A stretch of DNA of 64,000 bases from Pseudocercospora fijiensis CIRAD86 (GCF_000340215.1 NW_006921533.1:5609424-5673423), one strand, 5' to 3'. Shown: positions 1-12,435, numbered from the stretch's first letter. Notes: generated from the sequence alone by a model not told the origin. Made by a program: numbers and translations.

Positions 1-844
1 CTGGAGAATGCGCGCGTTGTACGGAAATGTGGGGCTGCGCGACTCGTTGCTTCACAACTGCAGGGCCGGATGGAGCATTACTTGACAACGGCGAGGCCTG
101 AGCTGGTCTATTCACTTGTGGCGCCCGAGTGGCCTGCGATTCTACCCGTTGTGGAACTGTTCTCAGCTTCTGAGCTGGGAGAGACGGTCTTTGTTCCGCT
201 GGTCTCTGCTGCATAGATGGCTGAGGCATGTGAGGCGGACCCTGCGTCTGTATAGGCGATGATCGTCTAGCATCTCCTGGAATTTGAGGTCGATACTGAG
301 ACGATTGCGATGTCGACCGCTGCACGTGCGAGGACTGTGGTGGAGGCCGCTGTGGTTGCTGCGGTTGATGACTCCTTTGCTGATGAGATTGGGGTGGTGA
401 ATGTCTGACGGGAGGTCCCGAATGCGAGTGGAGCGATGCCTCATAGCCGGGGGCAAGTGAAGTGTTCCATTGCGGGTGCGGAACAGCTTGCGTCGGAGGA
501 GCCGGGGGTGTTTGCCCCGGCGGTTGTGCAGGTTGTTGTCTCTGCTGGGCAATGTATGCTTGAGGTGGCGGCTGGTAGTACTGCAATGGATCTGGCGAAT
601 AGTGGGCCTGTGGCAGACTTGTCTGCTGTGGAGGAGGCGACAGATACGGCGTTTGCTGCTGGTAGAAAGACTGCGGCGCATGCGTGTCGTGGGGGTCGTG
701 TTGCTGCGGCGTCATATGCGCAGTGTGGCCTTGGCCTTGATTGGAGTATGCCTGTGGCGGTCGTGCCTGCCCATTATTGTGCTGGTGCTGATATTGCATG
801 TATCCCGGAGGAGGCACGTAGCCTCCCGGTCCTTGGTAAGGCAT
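1..844 (-). CDS. Pro/Gln-rich low-complexity protein (C-terminus beyond the window)
   Basis: An open frame on the minus strand runs without a stop from an ATG at 844 to the window edge (281 codons). An in-frame TAG 12 codons upstream makes this the first possible start. The protein opens MPYQGPGGYVPPPGYMQY and is dominated by Pro, Gln, His, Ser and Tyr, with runs such as QQRQQP and PPPPQ-like stretches. No membrane segment or folded domain is visible. Such composition is common in fungal transcriptional co-regulators, RNA-binding adaptors and prion-like proteins, but nothing here allows a choice. The gene is truncated by the edge, so its domain-bearing part may lie outside. Confidence 0.6.
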   Translation of the reverse strand, partial: MPYQGPGGYVPPPGYMQYQHQHNNGQARPPQAYSNQGQGHTAHMTPQQHDPHDTHAPQSFYQQQTPYLSPPPQQTSLPQAHYSPDPLQYYQPPPQAYIAQQRQQPAQPPGQTPPAPPTQAVPHPQWNTSLAPGYEASLHSHSGPPVRHSPPQSHQQRSHQPQQPQRPPPQSSHVQRSTSQSSQYRPQIPGDARRSSPIQTQGPPHMPQPSMQQRPAEQRPSLPAQKLRTVPQRVESQATRAPQVNRPAQASPLSSNAPSGPAVVKQRVAQPHISVQRAHSP

Positions 845-1112
845 GTTCGCAATGCTCCTAGAGCGTGATACATGCTACCCTATTGAATCCGCATCCGGAC
901 CGCCTCATTAGACATATCTCAGCCTCGCCTGCAGAAGCTGTCTCAGGAATGGGAGGTGTGGTGTCGGGGGCTCACGCGCTCCTGCCTTGCCGAGACGCGC
1001 CTGATTCGCGCGGAAACAGCTCCGTCGGAGATCAACTTTAATTTTTGCCGACCCTGCAATTCTAGATTTCGAGATTTCGAGCTCGATTTCACATTCTCCA
1101 TCCTTCACGACC

Positions 1113-1667
1113 ATGGCTCCGCTCGCGTCGGGGAAGACTGCAGGCAAGCGCTCTGCGAAGCCTGCAGCATCAAGCTCGTCGAAGCCAAAGAGCAAAAGCG
1201 CTCCTAAGCCGAAACCCACAGAACACAAGCCAAAGCCCAACACCAAAGGCAAGAAAAAGCTACCACCACACAAGCGTTATACCGAGAAGGAGCTGAAGGT
1301 GCCTCGGCTCAATGGAATACGACCAGCTGGTGTTCAAAAACCGCCAAATGCCAAGAAGGGGAAAACTTTTGTTGACGACAAGGAGAGCATGAATGCCATT
1401 ATGGCCATGGTCATGGCCGAGAAAGAAGGCAACATTGAAAGCAAAATCATGCGCGCCAGGCAGATGGAGGAAGTGAGAGAAGCCAGAAGACTCGAGGCGG
1501 AGAACCGAGCAGGAGAGAAGAGGCAGAAGATGGACGATCGTAAGCAGGATATCAAGAACAGCAAGAAGAGAAGGCGATCGGACGGAGACACAGCTGCGGC
1601 GCAAAGCGAGCCGAAGCAAGACGAGGTGGCCAAGAAGAGCAAGAAGAAGCGTGTGAGCTTTGGGTGA
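1113..1667 (+). CDS. LOC1: LOC1-like 60S ribosomal subunit assembly/mRNA localisation protein
   Basis: Single-exon gene of 184 aa. The N-terminus (about residues 1-55) is Lys/Ser/Pro-rich. A conserved core follows: YTEKEL, then LNGIRPAGVQKP, FVDDKESM and a helical charged segment with AEKEGNIESK and AREAR-like repeats. The tail carries several Lys/Arg clusters (KKRRR, KKSKKKR) that look like nucleolar localisation signals. This order matches fungal LOC1 proteins, nucleolar RNA-binding factors needed for 60S assembly and, in yeast, ASH1 mRNA localisation. Length fits the family. The role is inferred from resemblance. Confidence 0.85.
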   Translation: MAPLASGKTAGKRSAKPAASSSSKPKSKSAPKPKPTEHKPKPNTKGKKKLPPHKRYTEKELKVPRLNGIRPAGVQKPPNAKKGKTFVDDKESMNAIMAMVMAEKEGNIESKIMRARQMEEVREARRLEAENRAGEKRQKMDDRKQDIKNSKKRRRSDGDTAAAQSEPKQDEVAKKSKKKRVSFG

Positions 1668-1758
1668 GGCTCTTCTACATGCTGTAAATTCTACGGTGTA
1701 TTCTGATTCTCTATTCCAACGCCGCGCTATGCATCAATAGGGCAGCCAGCATGATCGA

Positions 1759-3222
1759 CTACTGCGCGCCGCCGGGGAGATGCGACTTTCTTCGCATGGG
1801 TGAGAAGGTGAAAGGCGTCTGATGGCCACCATGCGGACCTTTCTGGTCCCAAAGTTCAGGTGCCTCAGTCTTGCTGAAATCGACCTCCCTCATGGCGTTG
1901 AGGAAGCCAAAGGCAGGCTTCATATGCCATCTTCCACCGCCCAGCTCAAACCAACTCAGGTGCCCACCTCCGTTGGTTGCGCACATTACTACATATGGAT
2001 TCTGTCGGATCTCCTCGTATGGCACAGCCGCATCGTTTGCAATCGGATCGTCCGTTGCATGGATTGCCAAAACTGGAATGCGCATCGCCAGCACGCTATC
2101 AGCACTACTGGCATCTCGATAATATGCACCCTCAGTCGGATAGCCCCAGCTTGCGCATTGGACTGCTCGATCGAACTCATGGAGATACTTGAGCTTGTGA
2201 ATCTCGTCAGACTTGATGGCCTTGTTTTTCGTGAGCTGCTCGGCATGAGTGTCGAAGAGTTTGAGCATGTTGCGACCCATGGCTTTGCTGTAAATATTCA
2301 ACCCAATCCATGTTCGCTGGAGCATTGTATTGCTGATTTCCAGTTTCCATGGATTGCTGACGATCACGGCTGAGCTCAAGAGGCAATCTGATCCTTCCTC
2401 GCCAATATACTAGACAGAGAAGGAAGATCTTAGCAATGATTCCAAGTTCGTACTCTTAATCTGTACTCTACCTACATTCGTGAGTATGTTAGCGCCGAGC
2501 GAATACCCAATTCCAAAAATCGGTCGCTTCGGCCAAGTCTTTCTTGCCCATTTGACAACTTGCCTCACGTCCCATGTCGCACGAGCATTATAAAGAATAC
2601 TCGTCGTGATCTTACTGCCCGCACAACCTCTCGAGTTGACAACCAGAGCTTCCCACTCGCCACCAGAAATCCCTCCAGCTTTATCTCCAGCGGACGAGTA
2701 CCTCACGAGTGGCTCCAGAACATGTCGAAGATACGTCTCATAAGACCCACCAGATAGACCATGCAAAGTGACGAGCAAAGGCTTCGTATCCTCAGATCCA
2801 AGATCCTGGAATTCCTCGTTCGTGAAATATGTCGTCCGAGGTGGCAGTGAAGTATGTCCTACCCCGACTGGATCCTCTCGAAGACCTATGTCTTCTGGCC
2901 CACCATCCCCAGCGGAAGTTTTGGTGGACTCCTCTGGTGGTTTCACGACAAAGTCGACGGTGAAATGGCCTTTAAAGCCTTCGTCTTCTTGCTCGAAGAC
3001 TCGGCGTTTGTAGTGGATCGCCGGACCAGCAGACTTCACCGCCGTCCAAGCAGTTTGCAGATGGCCATTGAAGAGGAATGGGTTCAAATTGCAAGGTGGG
3101 ATCACATCTTTGCAGATCTCTGGCAGAGCTCTTTTTGGTCCATCTCGAATTTGGAGAAGAAGGGGATCTTCACTGTGGGTGTAAGTCGTCGTGCAGGAGC
3201 CTGGATACCACGAGAACGCCAT
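1759..3222 (-). CDS. Alpha/beta hydrolase, EHT1/EEB1/MGL2 (EMB8-like) family
   Basis: Two exons, 3222-2476 and 2409-1759, joined in phase 0 across a 66-nt intron; 465 aa. The join gives GANILTN followed by YIGEEG, a sequence continuous in this family, which supports the splice. The hydrolase core shows LLVTLHGLSGGS (oxyanion region), the nucleophile elbow GYSLGAN, the acid loop HATDDPIAN and the catalytic histidine in NGGGHLSW. Yeast relatives are medium-chain acyl-CoA:ethanol O-acyltransferases/esterases (EHT1, EEB1) and a monoacylglycerol lipase (YMR210W/MGL2), so a lipid esterase or acyltransferase is likely. Exact substrate is unknown. A second possible donor 4 nt downstream would break the frame. 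Confidence 0.85.
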
Positions 3223-3570
3223 CGCTCACCGAGAAGGGTAAGAGTGAAGAGAGAGTGATGATGGAAGGAATCTTGAAAAGTGTCAAGGCCAATGTCAATG
3301 CATGATGCCTCGGCCGTTTTTGCGATGTGGATCTACACACGTGGTGACGCGCGAGACATGTGAAAGTGTGCAAGGATTCTGATGATGCCTTGAAAGTGAA
3401 GTCGTGCGAATTGCGCGGCGAACGGAGGGCAGTTCTTGCCGAGCCCCGTGCCAGCCCAGCGTCACTTCATGTCGCAAGCTTCAAGCAAGCAGCAGTAACC
3501 TCTCACGCGACCTAGCTCTATTAGTGCCAGATTCGACTATCAGCGACTTTTTTTCAAGAACACCACAACC

Positions 3571-4208
3571 ATGTCTGATGTTAACGGTCATCGACTCTTT
3601 CGTTACCGCTTCCCTCGCCCCGAATGGCTTAACAGCGCCAACACGAGAACAGCAGGCGTCTACCTATCTGGCGCATTGGTACGATCCCACGAAATACTGC
3701 AGCTTCATTCCAGCCACACTGACCTCTCCATAGTTCTGTATAGCCCTCTTCGTCCTGATCGATGCCTCAGTCTACAGCAACGGGCGCCTAAACGGCTCAG
3801 ACCTGCACCTAAACTTCGTCGACTGGATCCCAGGCATATTCTCTTTCCTGGGAATGTTGGTCATCAATAGCATTGATAAGTCAAGGCTCTCAGGCGACAC
3901 ATGGGCATACTCTGGTGACGCTGTGGCATGGAAGGCAAGAGTTGTACTGTTCTTGGGCTTTGCGGCTATGGCTGGAGGTCTGGCTGGAGGTGTGACAATC
4001 ATGGTGTTGAAGTATGTTACGGCTGGAGCGCAAGGTATGGTGCTTTGGTTCGGTGTGGCGAACTTGGTGAGCAATGCGCTGGTTATGTTGAGGTGAGTGA
4101 TTGGCAGAACTTGCGGTTACTTGGGAGTGCTAATGAGATTGCAGCTCGGCCGTGCTGTGGATCAGCCAGAACATGGAGGACGATTATACCTACAACCTTG
4201 CGCTTTGA
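3571..4208 (+). CDS. VPS68: VPS68 (UPF0220/TMEM50) endosomal membrane protein
   Basis: Three exons: 3571-3678, 3734-4092 and 4145-4208, phases agreeing; 176 aa. The protein has four hydrophobic segments, with family landmarks RTAGVYLSGAL, FVDWIPGIFSFLGML, AWKARVVLFLGF and a C-terminal SQNMEDDYTYNLAL. These match the UPF0220 family, whose yeast member Vps68 works with Vps55 in endosome-to-vacuole sorting. The last exon restores the family's typical end, which argues that the second intron (GTGAGT...CAG) is real. Confidence 0.9.
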
Positions 4209-4569
4209 AGTGAGTTGCAGACTAGCGAGTGATCCCGTTCTGTATGCCTATATTGCACCTATTGTCGTGGGACAGACAAACCAGAAGCACTCTCTGCGCC
4301 ATTACTTTGACGAAGTGAGCTCGCGTTTGCATTATCTGCACCAAGTTTTGCAGCATCAGCCACCAAGATGGAGGGGCTTTGGACCTCACTTGTGGTTCGA
4401 TAGACTCGGTGGGGCTTGTGGGGCTTCTGCACTAGCTTCTCGCAGGTGAAGTACAGAGCTGTTGAAGCATCTAACAAAACCAGCATAGTATAGGTCTCTC
4501 AAAGGGCACCTGCTACTTGGCGACGGTCATACATCTAACGTCGTTACGACTAGCAAGAACAGTATCGAG

Positions 4570-5536
4570 ATGGCCACTCCTACGGATGCATTCATTTCAA
4601 AGCTTAAGAGCAACATCGCTACGCTCAGCAGCGACAAGCTGGATCTTGAACAAGACAAAGCCAAGCTCCAACATCAAGTCGCCAACCTTCAAGATGAGAT
4701 CGCTGCTACGCAACGCAAGTTAGAGGTTGCCGCTCAAGCAAACAGCAGTGGCGTCGGCAAGCCTATTGACTTCGACAACATCGTGAAACTCGAGGACGAG
4801 CTTGCACAAGATAGAGCGGAGTTCAAGGACTTCATTATTGCTGCAAATGACAAGGTCGCCAAGGCAGAAGCCACCGCAAGCCATTGGAAAGAAAAAGTAG
4901 AAGATGAGCAGAGGTTCTCTGCGAGCCTCAAGCGACAGCTCGAAGATGCCAAAGACACGATGAAGGCTCTTCGCGCGCAGAAGACAAACGCAGAGAAAAA
5001 TGCTACAGACGCCAAGGCCCTTGTCATGCAGCAGACTAAAGAACTTGCAAAGGCGCAGAAGCAGAAGCGCGCTGCGGAGGTGAAGTACAGCAGACAAGTT
5101 ATCTCAAGGTAGGGCCTCCCTCAAGGCTCATGATGGTCATTCACTGACGGTTTGTAGCGATGTCGACGCTGGCAAGACGACCACCTTCAACTTTAGCACC
5201 CCGAAAGCTTTCGGAAAGCCCGTTCCAAAATCTACGAGCACTTTTGGCCGCAAGCCAGCCGCCGCCACCAAGCCAGCATTCAGCAAAGCATCGAGCAAGC
5301 ATCCAGGTGACCCGCCATCCAAGAACCAGCCTCCATCCAAGATCATGTCTCAGCTCAGCATTGGCAAGACTAAGGACATGCCATTCGTGCTGGATGAAGA
5401 TGAGGACGACATACCGCTCGCACAGCGTCGCTTCATGAACGCTTCGAAGCGCAAGAATGTACATATGCAGGATGGAGAAGATGAGGATGATGAGGAGCTG
5501 ATTCCAATCCGGATTAAGCGCGAGCGCATCGAGTAG
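4570..5536 (+). CDS. Coiled-coil protein with acidic/basic C-terminus, unknown function
   Basis: Two exons, 4570-5108 and 5158-5536, 305 aa. Residues about 5-175 are an almost uninterrupted charged coiled coil (heptads rich in K, E, A, L and Q). The second exon is Ser/Thr/Pro-rich (GKTTTFNFSTPKAFGKP), then carries an acidic patch (LDEDEDD, GEDEDDEE) and a basic end (RIKRERIE). The phase-2 join makes an AGC serine codon. It resembles chromosome- or spindle-associated scaffolds only in architecture. I do not recognise the family, and no function is claimed. Confidence 0.75.
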
Positions 5537-6186
5537 CTGATGGAATCCTAGCACGAGCCAGATGAGTCGCGAAGCTGTGGAATAGCGAGCGAGGAACAAC
5601 TTGGAGCAAGAAACACAAGATTTGAAGCAATGCGTATCAAAAGGCAAGCGTTGCATTCTCCTGCTGTGGAAGATGGGCAAATTCTTGGATGTTTGCAGAT
5701 CTCGCTATCAATGACTACGATGTCTTTCCTGGCCAATCATTCATTATGACTTCGTTCTCGTTATCGTTCTTCAATAGACCTCGCCTTGCACCACCTCGTA
5801 CACGTACAGAGGAGCAGCCCGGTATCCGGAATCACGAGTGGGTCCTCACATAGGAGAGTTCCAAACACAGGGGCGCAAGCGAGCCTCGGCCCAATGATTG
5901 AGGCTCAGTATTGGTCGTTTCGTTTTCACATGACGACCACTTTCACAAGCGCAGTAGAAGCATAAGCATATGGCTTGTAGACATGATCATTCTTAACGGC
6001 AAGTATCCGACGTCTTTCCTTTGACATCGCTCGGCGCTCGCGAGTACCTAGACATCAACGGGACACGCGACCAAACACGCCTACGCCTACGCCTACCCCT
6101 TCGCCTACGCCACCTTTCTGTCGGCATACATTCTTTTGGGAGAGCAGCCTTTCTTCCACCGCGCTCCGCGACAAGACTTCTTGGAT
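5537..6186. other. Intergenic region with a short (CCTACG)n-like tract
   Basis: No credible gene. A pyrimidine-rich tandem stretch of CCTACG/CCTTCG-type hexamers lies at about 6076-6110, just before the next gene. It may belong to the 5' leader or promoter. Confidence 0.4.
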
Positions 6187-7339
6187 ATGTCTGCAGCAAC
6201 GAGGCTGCCGGCAGTCGCAGGCGCTCTGACAGTGACAGGAGGAGTGATAGCATTCTTCTCACATCCAGCAGTTCAGGCTTTCGTGACGGAGAAGTTCGGC
6301 GCCAACGCAGGGTCGAAGATGCTCAAGATACTTGCTGGCGCGATTGCTCTGGCGAATCTGAAGAATCTGCCTGGTCTCTGGCATGTCAGTTCATCTCGCG
6401 TTCGCTGGATGAATTTTGTATGCTGACACGTGCTACTAGGTCCGAGTGCTACGAGGCATCATCTACCAGATATACTTCCAGAAGCGCGCGATACCTCCCA
6501 AGTACGCATTTGCGCCGATGATCACACAGTCTTACAACACCCTTTATGATACCGACTACAACCTCCACAAATCGAACTCGACCTACTTCGCCGATCTTGA
6601 TGTAGCACGTGCTCACTACGTCGGAGCCATCATTCGAACAGGACTTGCAAGATTGAATGCAGGCGATCAAGAAGGTCTTCCCAAATCGAACATCGAAGCA
6701 AAGGGCAAATATGTCGTGGCACTAGGAGCGGTAAGCTGCTTCTTCCAGCGTCAGATCGAACCCCTCCAACGCTTCGAAGTCTATACAAGAGTGTTGAGTT
6801 GGGATAGGAAATGGTTGTACATTGTAAGCCACATCGTGAAGAAGGGCTCAATCAAGCCAGATTCATATGTGCTTCAACCATGGAAGAATAGAAGCAAGAG
6901 AAGCAATGCGCAAAAGGAGCAGAATGAAGACTTGAGCAAGCACATCTTTGCGTCTAGCTTGGCGAGATACGTGTTCAAGAAGGGTCGGCTTACAATCAAC
7001 CCAGAGATTGTTCTTGAGCGATCAAGATTACTGCCGCCGAGGCCTGAGGGCATTGGATACCCACCCAGAGCGGAGGGGAACGCCTCCAATGCCGCAACTC
7101 CCTTCACGCCAGCTACTCCTGCAGTCAACGGCGAGGCATTGGGAACAGATATCTCATCAGAGCTTAACTCGAAGCTCGCAGGCGTCAAGGGCGCTGAGGG
7201 TGATGACTGGACCTGGGAGCATATGGAGAAGGAGCGCTTGCGAGGCCTTGAGCTCGCCAGCCATTTTGATGCTTTGAATGGACTTCATAATGAGCTCAGG
7301 GCAGGAGATGTTCTTGGAAAGTATGGCGACTACTTTTGA
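6187..7339 (+). CDS. THEM6-like hotdog thioesterase family protein, membrane anchored
   Basis: Two exons, 6187-6384 and 6440-7339, phase 0, 365 aa. The N-terminus has hydrophobic stretches (VAGALTVTGGVIAFF; MLKILAGAIALANL) typical of a membrane anchor. The C-terminal body has the order seen in fungal and animal THEM6/4HBT_2 proteins: YNTLYDTDYNLHKSNSTYFADLD, then FFQRQIEPLQRFEVYTRVLSWD. The usual hotdog catalytic residue is hard to assign by eye. Fungal members are often mislabelled 'capsule polysaccharide biosynthesis'. An ATG at 6136 would add 17 residues. I prefer 6187 because the hydrophobic anchor follows it directly. Confidence 0.75.
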
Positions 7340-7795
7340 GGATGATCTGGCGACTGTTACATATAGAAAGATACCCGGCGTCGACGCCAAATGCATGCGG
7401 ATCGCACGAACACTGCGGCAGGATGACTTCGAAAGATACCATCACAAGGGCGTTGGAGAAGAGAAGGTCATAGACTGCACGATCAGAAATGTCTCACGAT
7501 CCCATTTATCCCAAGACAACTCTTGGCATCGTGGGCAAGGCAAGGTGGGATCCAGCATGCTACAAGCTCGCAGCTATTGCAACTATGACCTAGCTTCCTG
7601 ATCCTTCAGGACGTGGCACGGAAAGTGGCATATCTACTAATTCAGGCGAATGATCAACATCAATGCTACAGTACGTAGCGACATTTCCAGCGAACGAAGT
7701 GGTATGTATGCCGATTTATCTATAACTCTTCCAACACTCACTTTCCCTACCCACTTCCTATCTCTACACACAAATACAATCGACACTTCTACAAG
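7340..7795 (+). promoter_or_regulatory. Intergenic region upstream of the P450 gene
   Basis: No gene seen. The last 80 bases are rich in C and T (CTCTTCCAACACTCACTTTCC type), as in many fungal core promoters. No specific operator could be recognised. Confidence 0.3.
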
Positions 7796-9509
7796 ATGTG
7801 GCTCCTCTACCTACCAACCGCCCTAATCTTCGCCTACTTCCTGTACAACCGCTATTTCCATCCTCTCCATAAAATTCCCGGCCCCTTCCTCGCTAGCATA
7901 ACCCCCCTATGGCTCGTCTACCAATGCTACCACCGCCGTCGTCCCCGTCTCGACATGGAACTCCACAAAGCCTACGGCAGCATCGTCCGAATCTCACCCA
8001 ACGAAATCATGTTCAGCAACCCCGACCACTTCCGCGAAGTCTACGGAGCCGGAACCAAGTTCACCAAGTCAAGATTCTACGAAGCACCAACCGACCCTGT
8101 CCAAGAAGCAGGCTGGGAAAAACTCGACATGCTCGTAGAAAAAGACATCGAGAAATTGCGAGTGCAGAAAAGATTCGCTGGCCCAATATACTCCATCTCA
8201 AACGCTCTCAAACATGAACATCTCATCGATAACAACATCCTTCGCTCCTTACAACGCTTTCGAACCCTCTCTTCTAGCAAGAGTGTGGATATCTATTCCG
8301 AATTCGAAATTCTCAACGTGGACATCATGTCGGAATTCACGTTTGGGAAAGCTTATGGCGCTGTGGAAAAAGGTAGTGATGATGGACACATGGCGAGTAT
8401 GGATTCCATGTGGGCTTGGTGGGGATGGATCGGTTTCCTGCCTTGGTTGAATGAGATTGATAAGATTTATTCGCCTTGGGCGAGTATGATTTTCGGCGGG
8501 AGCGCGGAGAAGAAGTTTCCTGTTTTTTCTGTGCGTTGCGAACCTATCAACCACCCTCTTCCCTCTCTTCGATGTTCAATCACTGACTTATTTTTTTCCA
8601 TTGGATATTAGTACGCCATCTCGCAAATCACAGCGTACGAAACCGCCTCTGCATCAGGACAAAAGGTTCCAGTACCTTGTTTACTCGACGATCTCCGAAC
8701 CCTTTCCCGCACCCGTCCGGAATTCAAAGATAATTGGGGTATGAGGCTCGCCCTCACAGATTTGGGGGCCGGAGTCGATACCATGTCTTGGACATTATCA
8801 GCATTCATCGTGGGCATCGCACAAAACCCCTCCGTCTACCAAAAACTGAAATCCGAACTCGACTCTTCCGGTCTCAACAGCAAAGACGCAACACCCGTTC
8901 CCTACGAAACAGCCGCATCGCTTCCATATTTCCAAGCCTGTCTTCACGAATGTCAAAGAATGTGGCCGAACATCGCCGTTTCGATCCCGAGGGACGTTCC
9001 TGCTGGTGGGATTGAGATTGATGGGTATTTCATCCCCGAAGGTTATACTGTGGGGATGAATAGTAAAGTTCTGGGATGGAGTGGCGAAGTGTTTGGACGG
9101 GAGCCTGAGCGATTTCGGCCTGAGAGATGGTTGGAGGCGGATAAAGCGCAGAGGGACTCGATGGAGAATAAGAATTTGTCGTTTGGAGGGAGTGCGAGGA
9201 AGTGTCCTGGTATGCATGGTAAGTTGAGCTGACTGGATTGGGAAGCATGAATTTTTTGTCCTTCGGCTAATAATATCCGGATGCAGTGGCGTGGGTTTGT
9301 ATGAGTAAGGTTTTGGCGAGCTTGTATGCCAATTTTGAGGTCAAGTTGTTGAATGAGCTGGATGGGAAGCCTGGACCTGCAGGACATGTCTGGCGGGAGC
9401 ATGGGAGCTTTCCGACCAAGGTGAGTGACTTGTGCGATTGTGTAGAGTTGGTGAAGTGCTAACGACAAGATAGTGGCATGGATTGGAAGTAGAGCTTATA
9501 GCTCGGTAG
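7796..9509 (+). CDS. Cytochrome P450 monooxygenase (pisatin-demethylase-like group)
   Basis: Four exons: 7796-8530, 8612-9218, 9287-9420 and 9474-9509, all phases consistent; 503 aa, a usual P450 length. Visible signatures are an N-terminal membrane anchor (WLLYLPTALIFAYFLY) followed by the proline hinge HKIPGPF, the I-helix LTDLGAGVDTMSW, the K-helix ExxR in HECQRMWP, the FRPERW motif and the heme loop FGGSARKCPGMH with its cysteine ligand. The anchor and hinge resemble fungal CYP families annotated as pisatin demethylase or benzoate 4-monooxygenase. It sits alone among housekeeping genes, so a role in detoxification is as likely as one in secondary metabolism. Substrate unknown. Confidence 0.92.
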
Positions 9510-9671
9510 GATAGACAATTGCATCAATGGATACCGTATTCCATACATTCATGCCAATCAATTCTATGTGGTACTATACCGCCCAGCACATGATCGACCC
9601 CGGAACGCCTACGCTTGAATAACAGTAGATGAAACAGAAGGACTTCGGCGAGGGTCTCGAACATAAGGTAC

Positions 9672-12435
9672 CTAACCATATGCACCAGGTCCCGGGCCGC
9701 CTCCAGGCCCACCTTCATTGGCCATGCTGAGTCTTGCGCAAAGGCCGAGAAAGACGACTGTCTCCGTTGCGGCGAGATAATTGAGCGCATCGAGCAAAAT
9801 CTTGAGATGTCGACTGAAGTGGTCCTCGTATTGCTGTAGGATAGAAAATAGCTTGTCAAGCTTGGCTGGGTCGTTCGCGGTTCTGCTCGAGCTGGGGCTT
9901 GCGTTTAGAGCAGGTGAAGAGGCTAGGTCGGGGTCTGCGCCAGCCAGGTAACGACTTAAAGAGGCGGTGTAGTTGGCGAACAATGTACACGTCGACATGA
10001 CTTTCGAATTGATCTGGAGACTATTAGCAAAAGCAGATTGTATGCGTGAAGGCATCCACTTACTCTCAACAGCTTCGAGTTGGTCAACATGCATTCCTTG
10101 AGACACGTTGCAAGCATGTCGATGTGATCCTGCATCAACTCGTCCACGGTCCTCTTGACGTTAGAATCAACACTGTCTGCGGAAGTCGGATTGTCATCTT
10201 TCTCTGCATGCGCTAGCCGTTCCATGAAAGCCAGCCAATTCGGCTCGATGACCTCGCTTGTGCAGAAGTACAGCAGTTGCTGCACAAAGCAGAGCATTCG
10301 ACTCCTCAAGCACCAGGCCCTACGCTTCCAGTTCTCAATTCTCCTGCCCACAGCAGCATCTGATCGTGATTTGTGATTCCAAGATTTGACTTTGGTGTGC
10401 TCCGTCCAGGAGTTGGTGAGCAGTGTTTCCAGATGTCTCAGACTCAGGAGGTAGCGGAAGAGAAGTTGATATCTGGTAAGCGTCACCCTACTAACGACCA
10501 GAGATAGAGGGAAAGGCACGGCGTAGTCGAATGTCAGTGCTTCATAACCAGAAATCTCTTTCTCATCTTTTGAGGCCTCTGCAGCAGGCGTATATGTCGA
10601 GAGAGATGTCGCATCCGCATCCATGCCTTGGACATTAACCACGCGCATGAGCCACCCGGTCAGGCCAACATCATTCATGACGACTTTGATATCCTCCTTG
10701 AAAGGATCTTCAGCTGCCACGGATCCTGGTTGTCGCAGAACGGTGTCAAGGAGTGTTTGCAGCTTGCCCACATTGACAGTCTTTGCGGGTTTCCTGAGCT
10801 CGAGATGTGTCAACTCCAGAAAGTATGCAAAGAAATCGCTGCGGTCCAGAAAGAAGTAGTGCTTTAGGCTTCGCAACCTTGACGGCAGGCCATGTGTCCT
10901 TACGAGCAGCTTCATGAGGCTCTGATTGGCATTGGAGTATGCGCGGCTCACATTTTCGTTAAACTTGGGGTCATCAAAGGTATGTGGTAAGTTGGTGTTT
11001 GAATGGAGATCGCCGAGCATGTTTTCGATCCCTCCGCACTCGCGAACAACATTGAGATATTTGCCGGCTAAGAGGACCTTGTCCTTTAGCGACTCTAGCT
11101 GTGGCGGAACCAGCTCCTGTCGTATTGTGTATCGCTTCTCCCAATATTCGTCGGTGTAGTCCTGTTCGAGTCCCTCTCTCCGGATCGACTTTTGCTCTTT
11201 AATCAAAAATTCCTGGTGTGGATCTCGAACATTGCCGTGGTGCAGCCACTCGTTCAGCATCGCCATGTAGGGGCGACTCGCTTCTTGCAGTAGCATCGTC
11301 AATAGCTGTCGAGCTGGAGGATCACCAGCCATCGCCGACAATCGCTTGGCAAGCAAGCGAAGTACTGAGCCGCCTTTGCACACTTTCTTTCCTGGAAGCT
11401 GTGCATCCTTGCCCTCTTTCAAGGACTCCAAAATGTTCTCAAAGTCGTCAGACTCGTCCATGTCCTCGTTGTCGAGCATGCTATTTTCCTTCAAAATTTC
11501 ATGAGCCACAATGTACAGCTGTAACATCATGTGTGCCGTCTGCTTGGTATGCAGGTTGAACTGGTGCAGTGTGAAGCCGTCATTGGTCAGCATCTGATGC
11601 TCCAGCTGGGCGATCAAGATCATATAGTCCTTGAGTAGTTTTCGCATCGCAGCACAAAGAGCATGATTCACAGTACCCATCTCTTCTCGGCTTTGCACTT
11701 CCACAAAAGCCTCCACAGCGCAGTAATGGGTCGCAGTCTTGAGCATGCTGTTAGCAAGATCTCTCAGACTGGGATCAAGACCTGGCTGAATGTGGAAAAG
11801 CGGACCAGCCAATTTACTCTTCTCGTCCAGTGGGTTGTATTGGTCCATGTATCGTACATATTGGCCTTCGAAGCCCATGAGTACGAATAGGAGGTCATCT
11901 ATGATGGCTTTCTCCTGGGCATCTAAGGACAAAGTATGTAGATGTGGGGGCTGAAGAGTCGCAGGGGCCTTCTTGGATTCGGGAGGAACAGATATTCGTG
12001 AAGCCAAGGGTGCCGAGGACGGTGAGATCAGGGTGGCATATGGGCTCCATATCTTAGCTGCGCCAAATCAGTCTGCTATCCTGCCTACTATATGGGACCG
12101 CGCGCACGCACAGGCGACATACCCGGAGCAACGTCCTTCACCGGGGCCTTTGGTTTCTCCACCTCTGTGCTCTTGCACACATTGCCATTGCCATTGCGAT
12201 CTTCACGTTTGACTGGGCTGATGGTACGCTTGATGATTGTTTGTCGTGATTCTGTGGTGCGTCGCGTCTCCGTAGTCGTGGCGGTATTCTTCTTGTGGAA
12301 TGATCCTTTGGTGTCTGTTCGAGACTCATTCGCATTTGGGTCGACAGCGCTTGTAGCCCGACTCCTCTGTTGACGTTGTGAAGCTGCGCGTCGTTCAGAA
12401 ATGCTCGCTGCCTTTGGAGGCGGTTGTGAGGCCAT
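9672..12435 (-). CDS. Gamma-tubulin complex component 2 (GCP2/Spc97 family)
   Basis: Three exons on the minus strand: 12435-12123, 12057-10064 and 10013-9672; 882 aa. The first exon encodes a basic Ser/Thr-rich N-terminus. The central exon carries the GRIP1 region (LLFVLMGFEGQYVRY) and the GRIP2 region (LRSLKHYFFLDRSDFFAYFLELTHLELRKP). The third exon supplies the final helices and a glycine-rich tail (EGGPGGGPGPG). The DFF-FL-LRKP segment followed by a block starting DPFKEDIK fits GCP2 rather than GCP3. With GCP3 and gamma-tubulin, the protein would nucleate microtubules at spindle pole bodies and septa. Confidence 0.9.

Noticed and set aside
163..868. Three long overlapping frames (172, 141 and 132 aa) near the left edge
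   Set aside because: They are shadows of the Pro/Gln-rich gene on the minus strand, whose CAG/CCN-rich codons keep other frames open.
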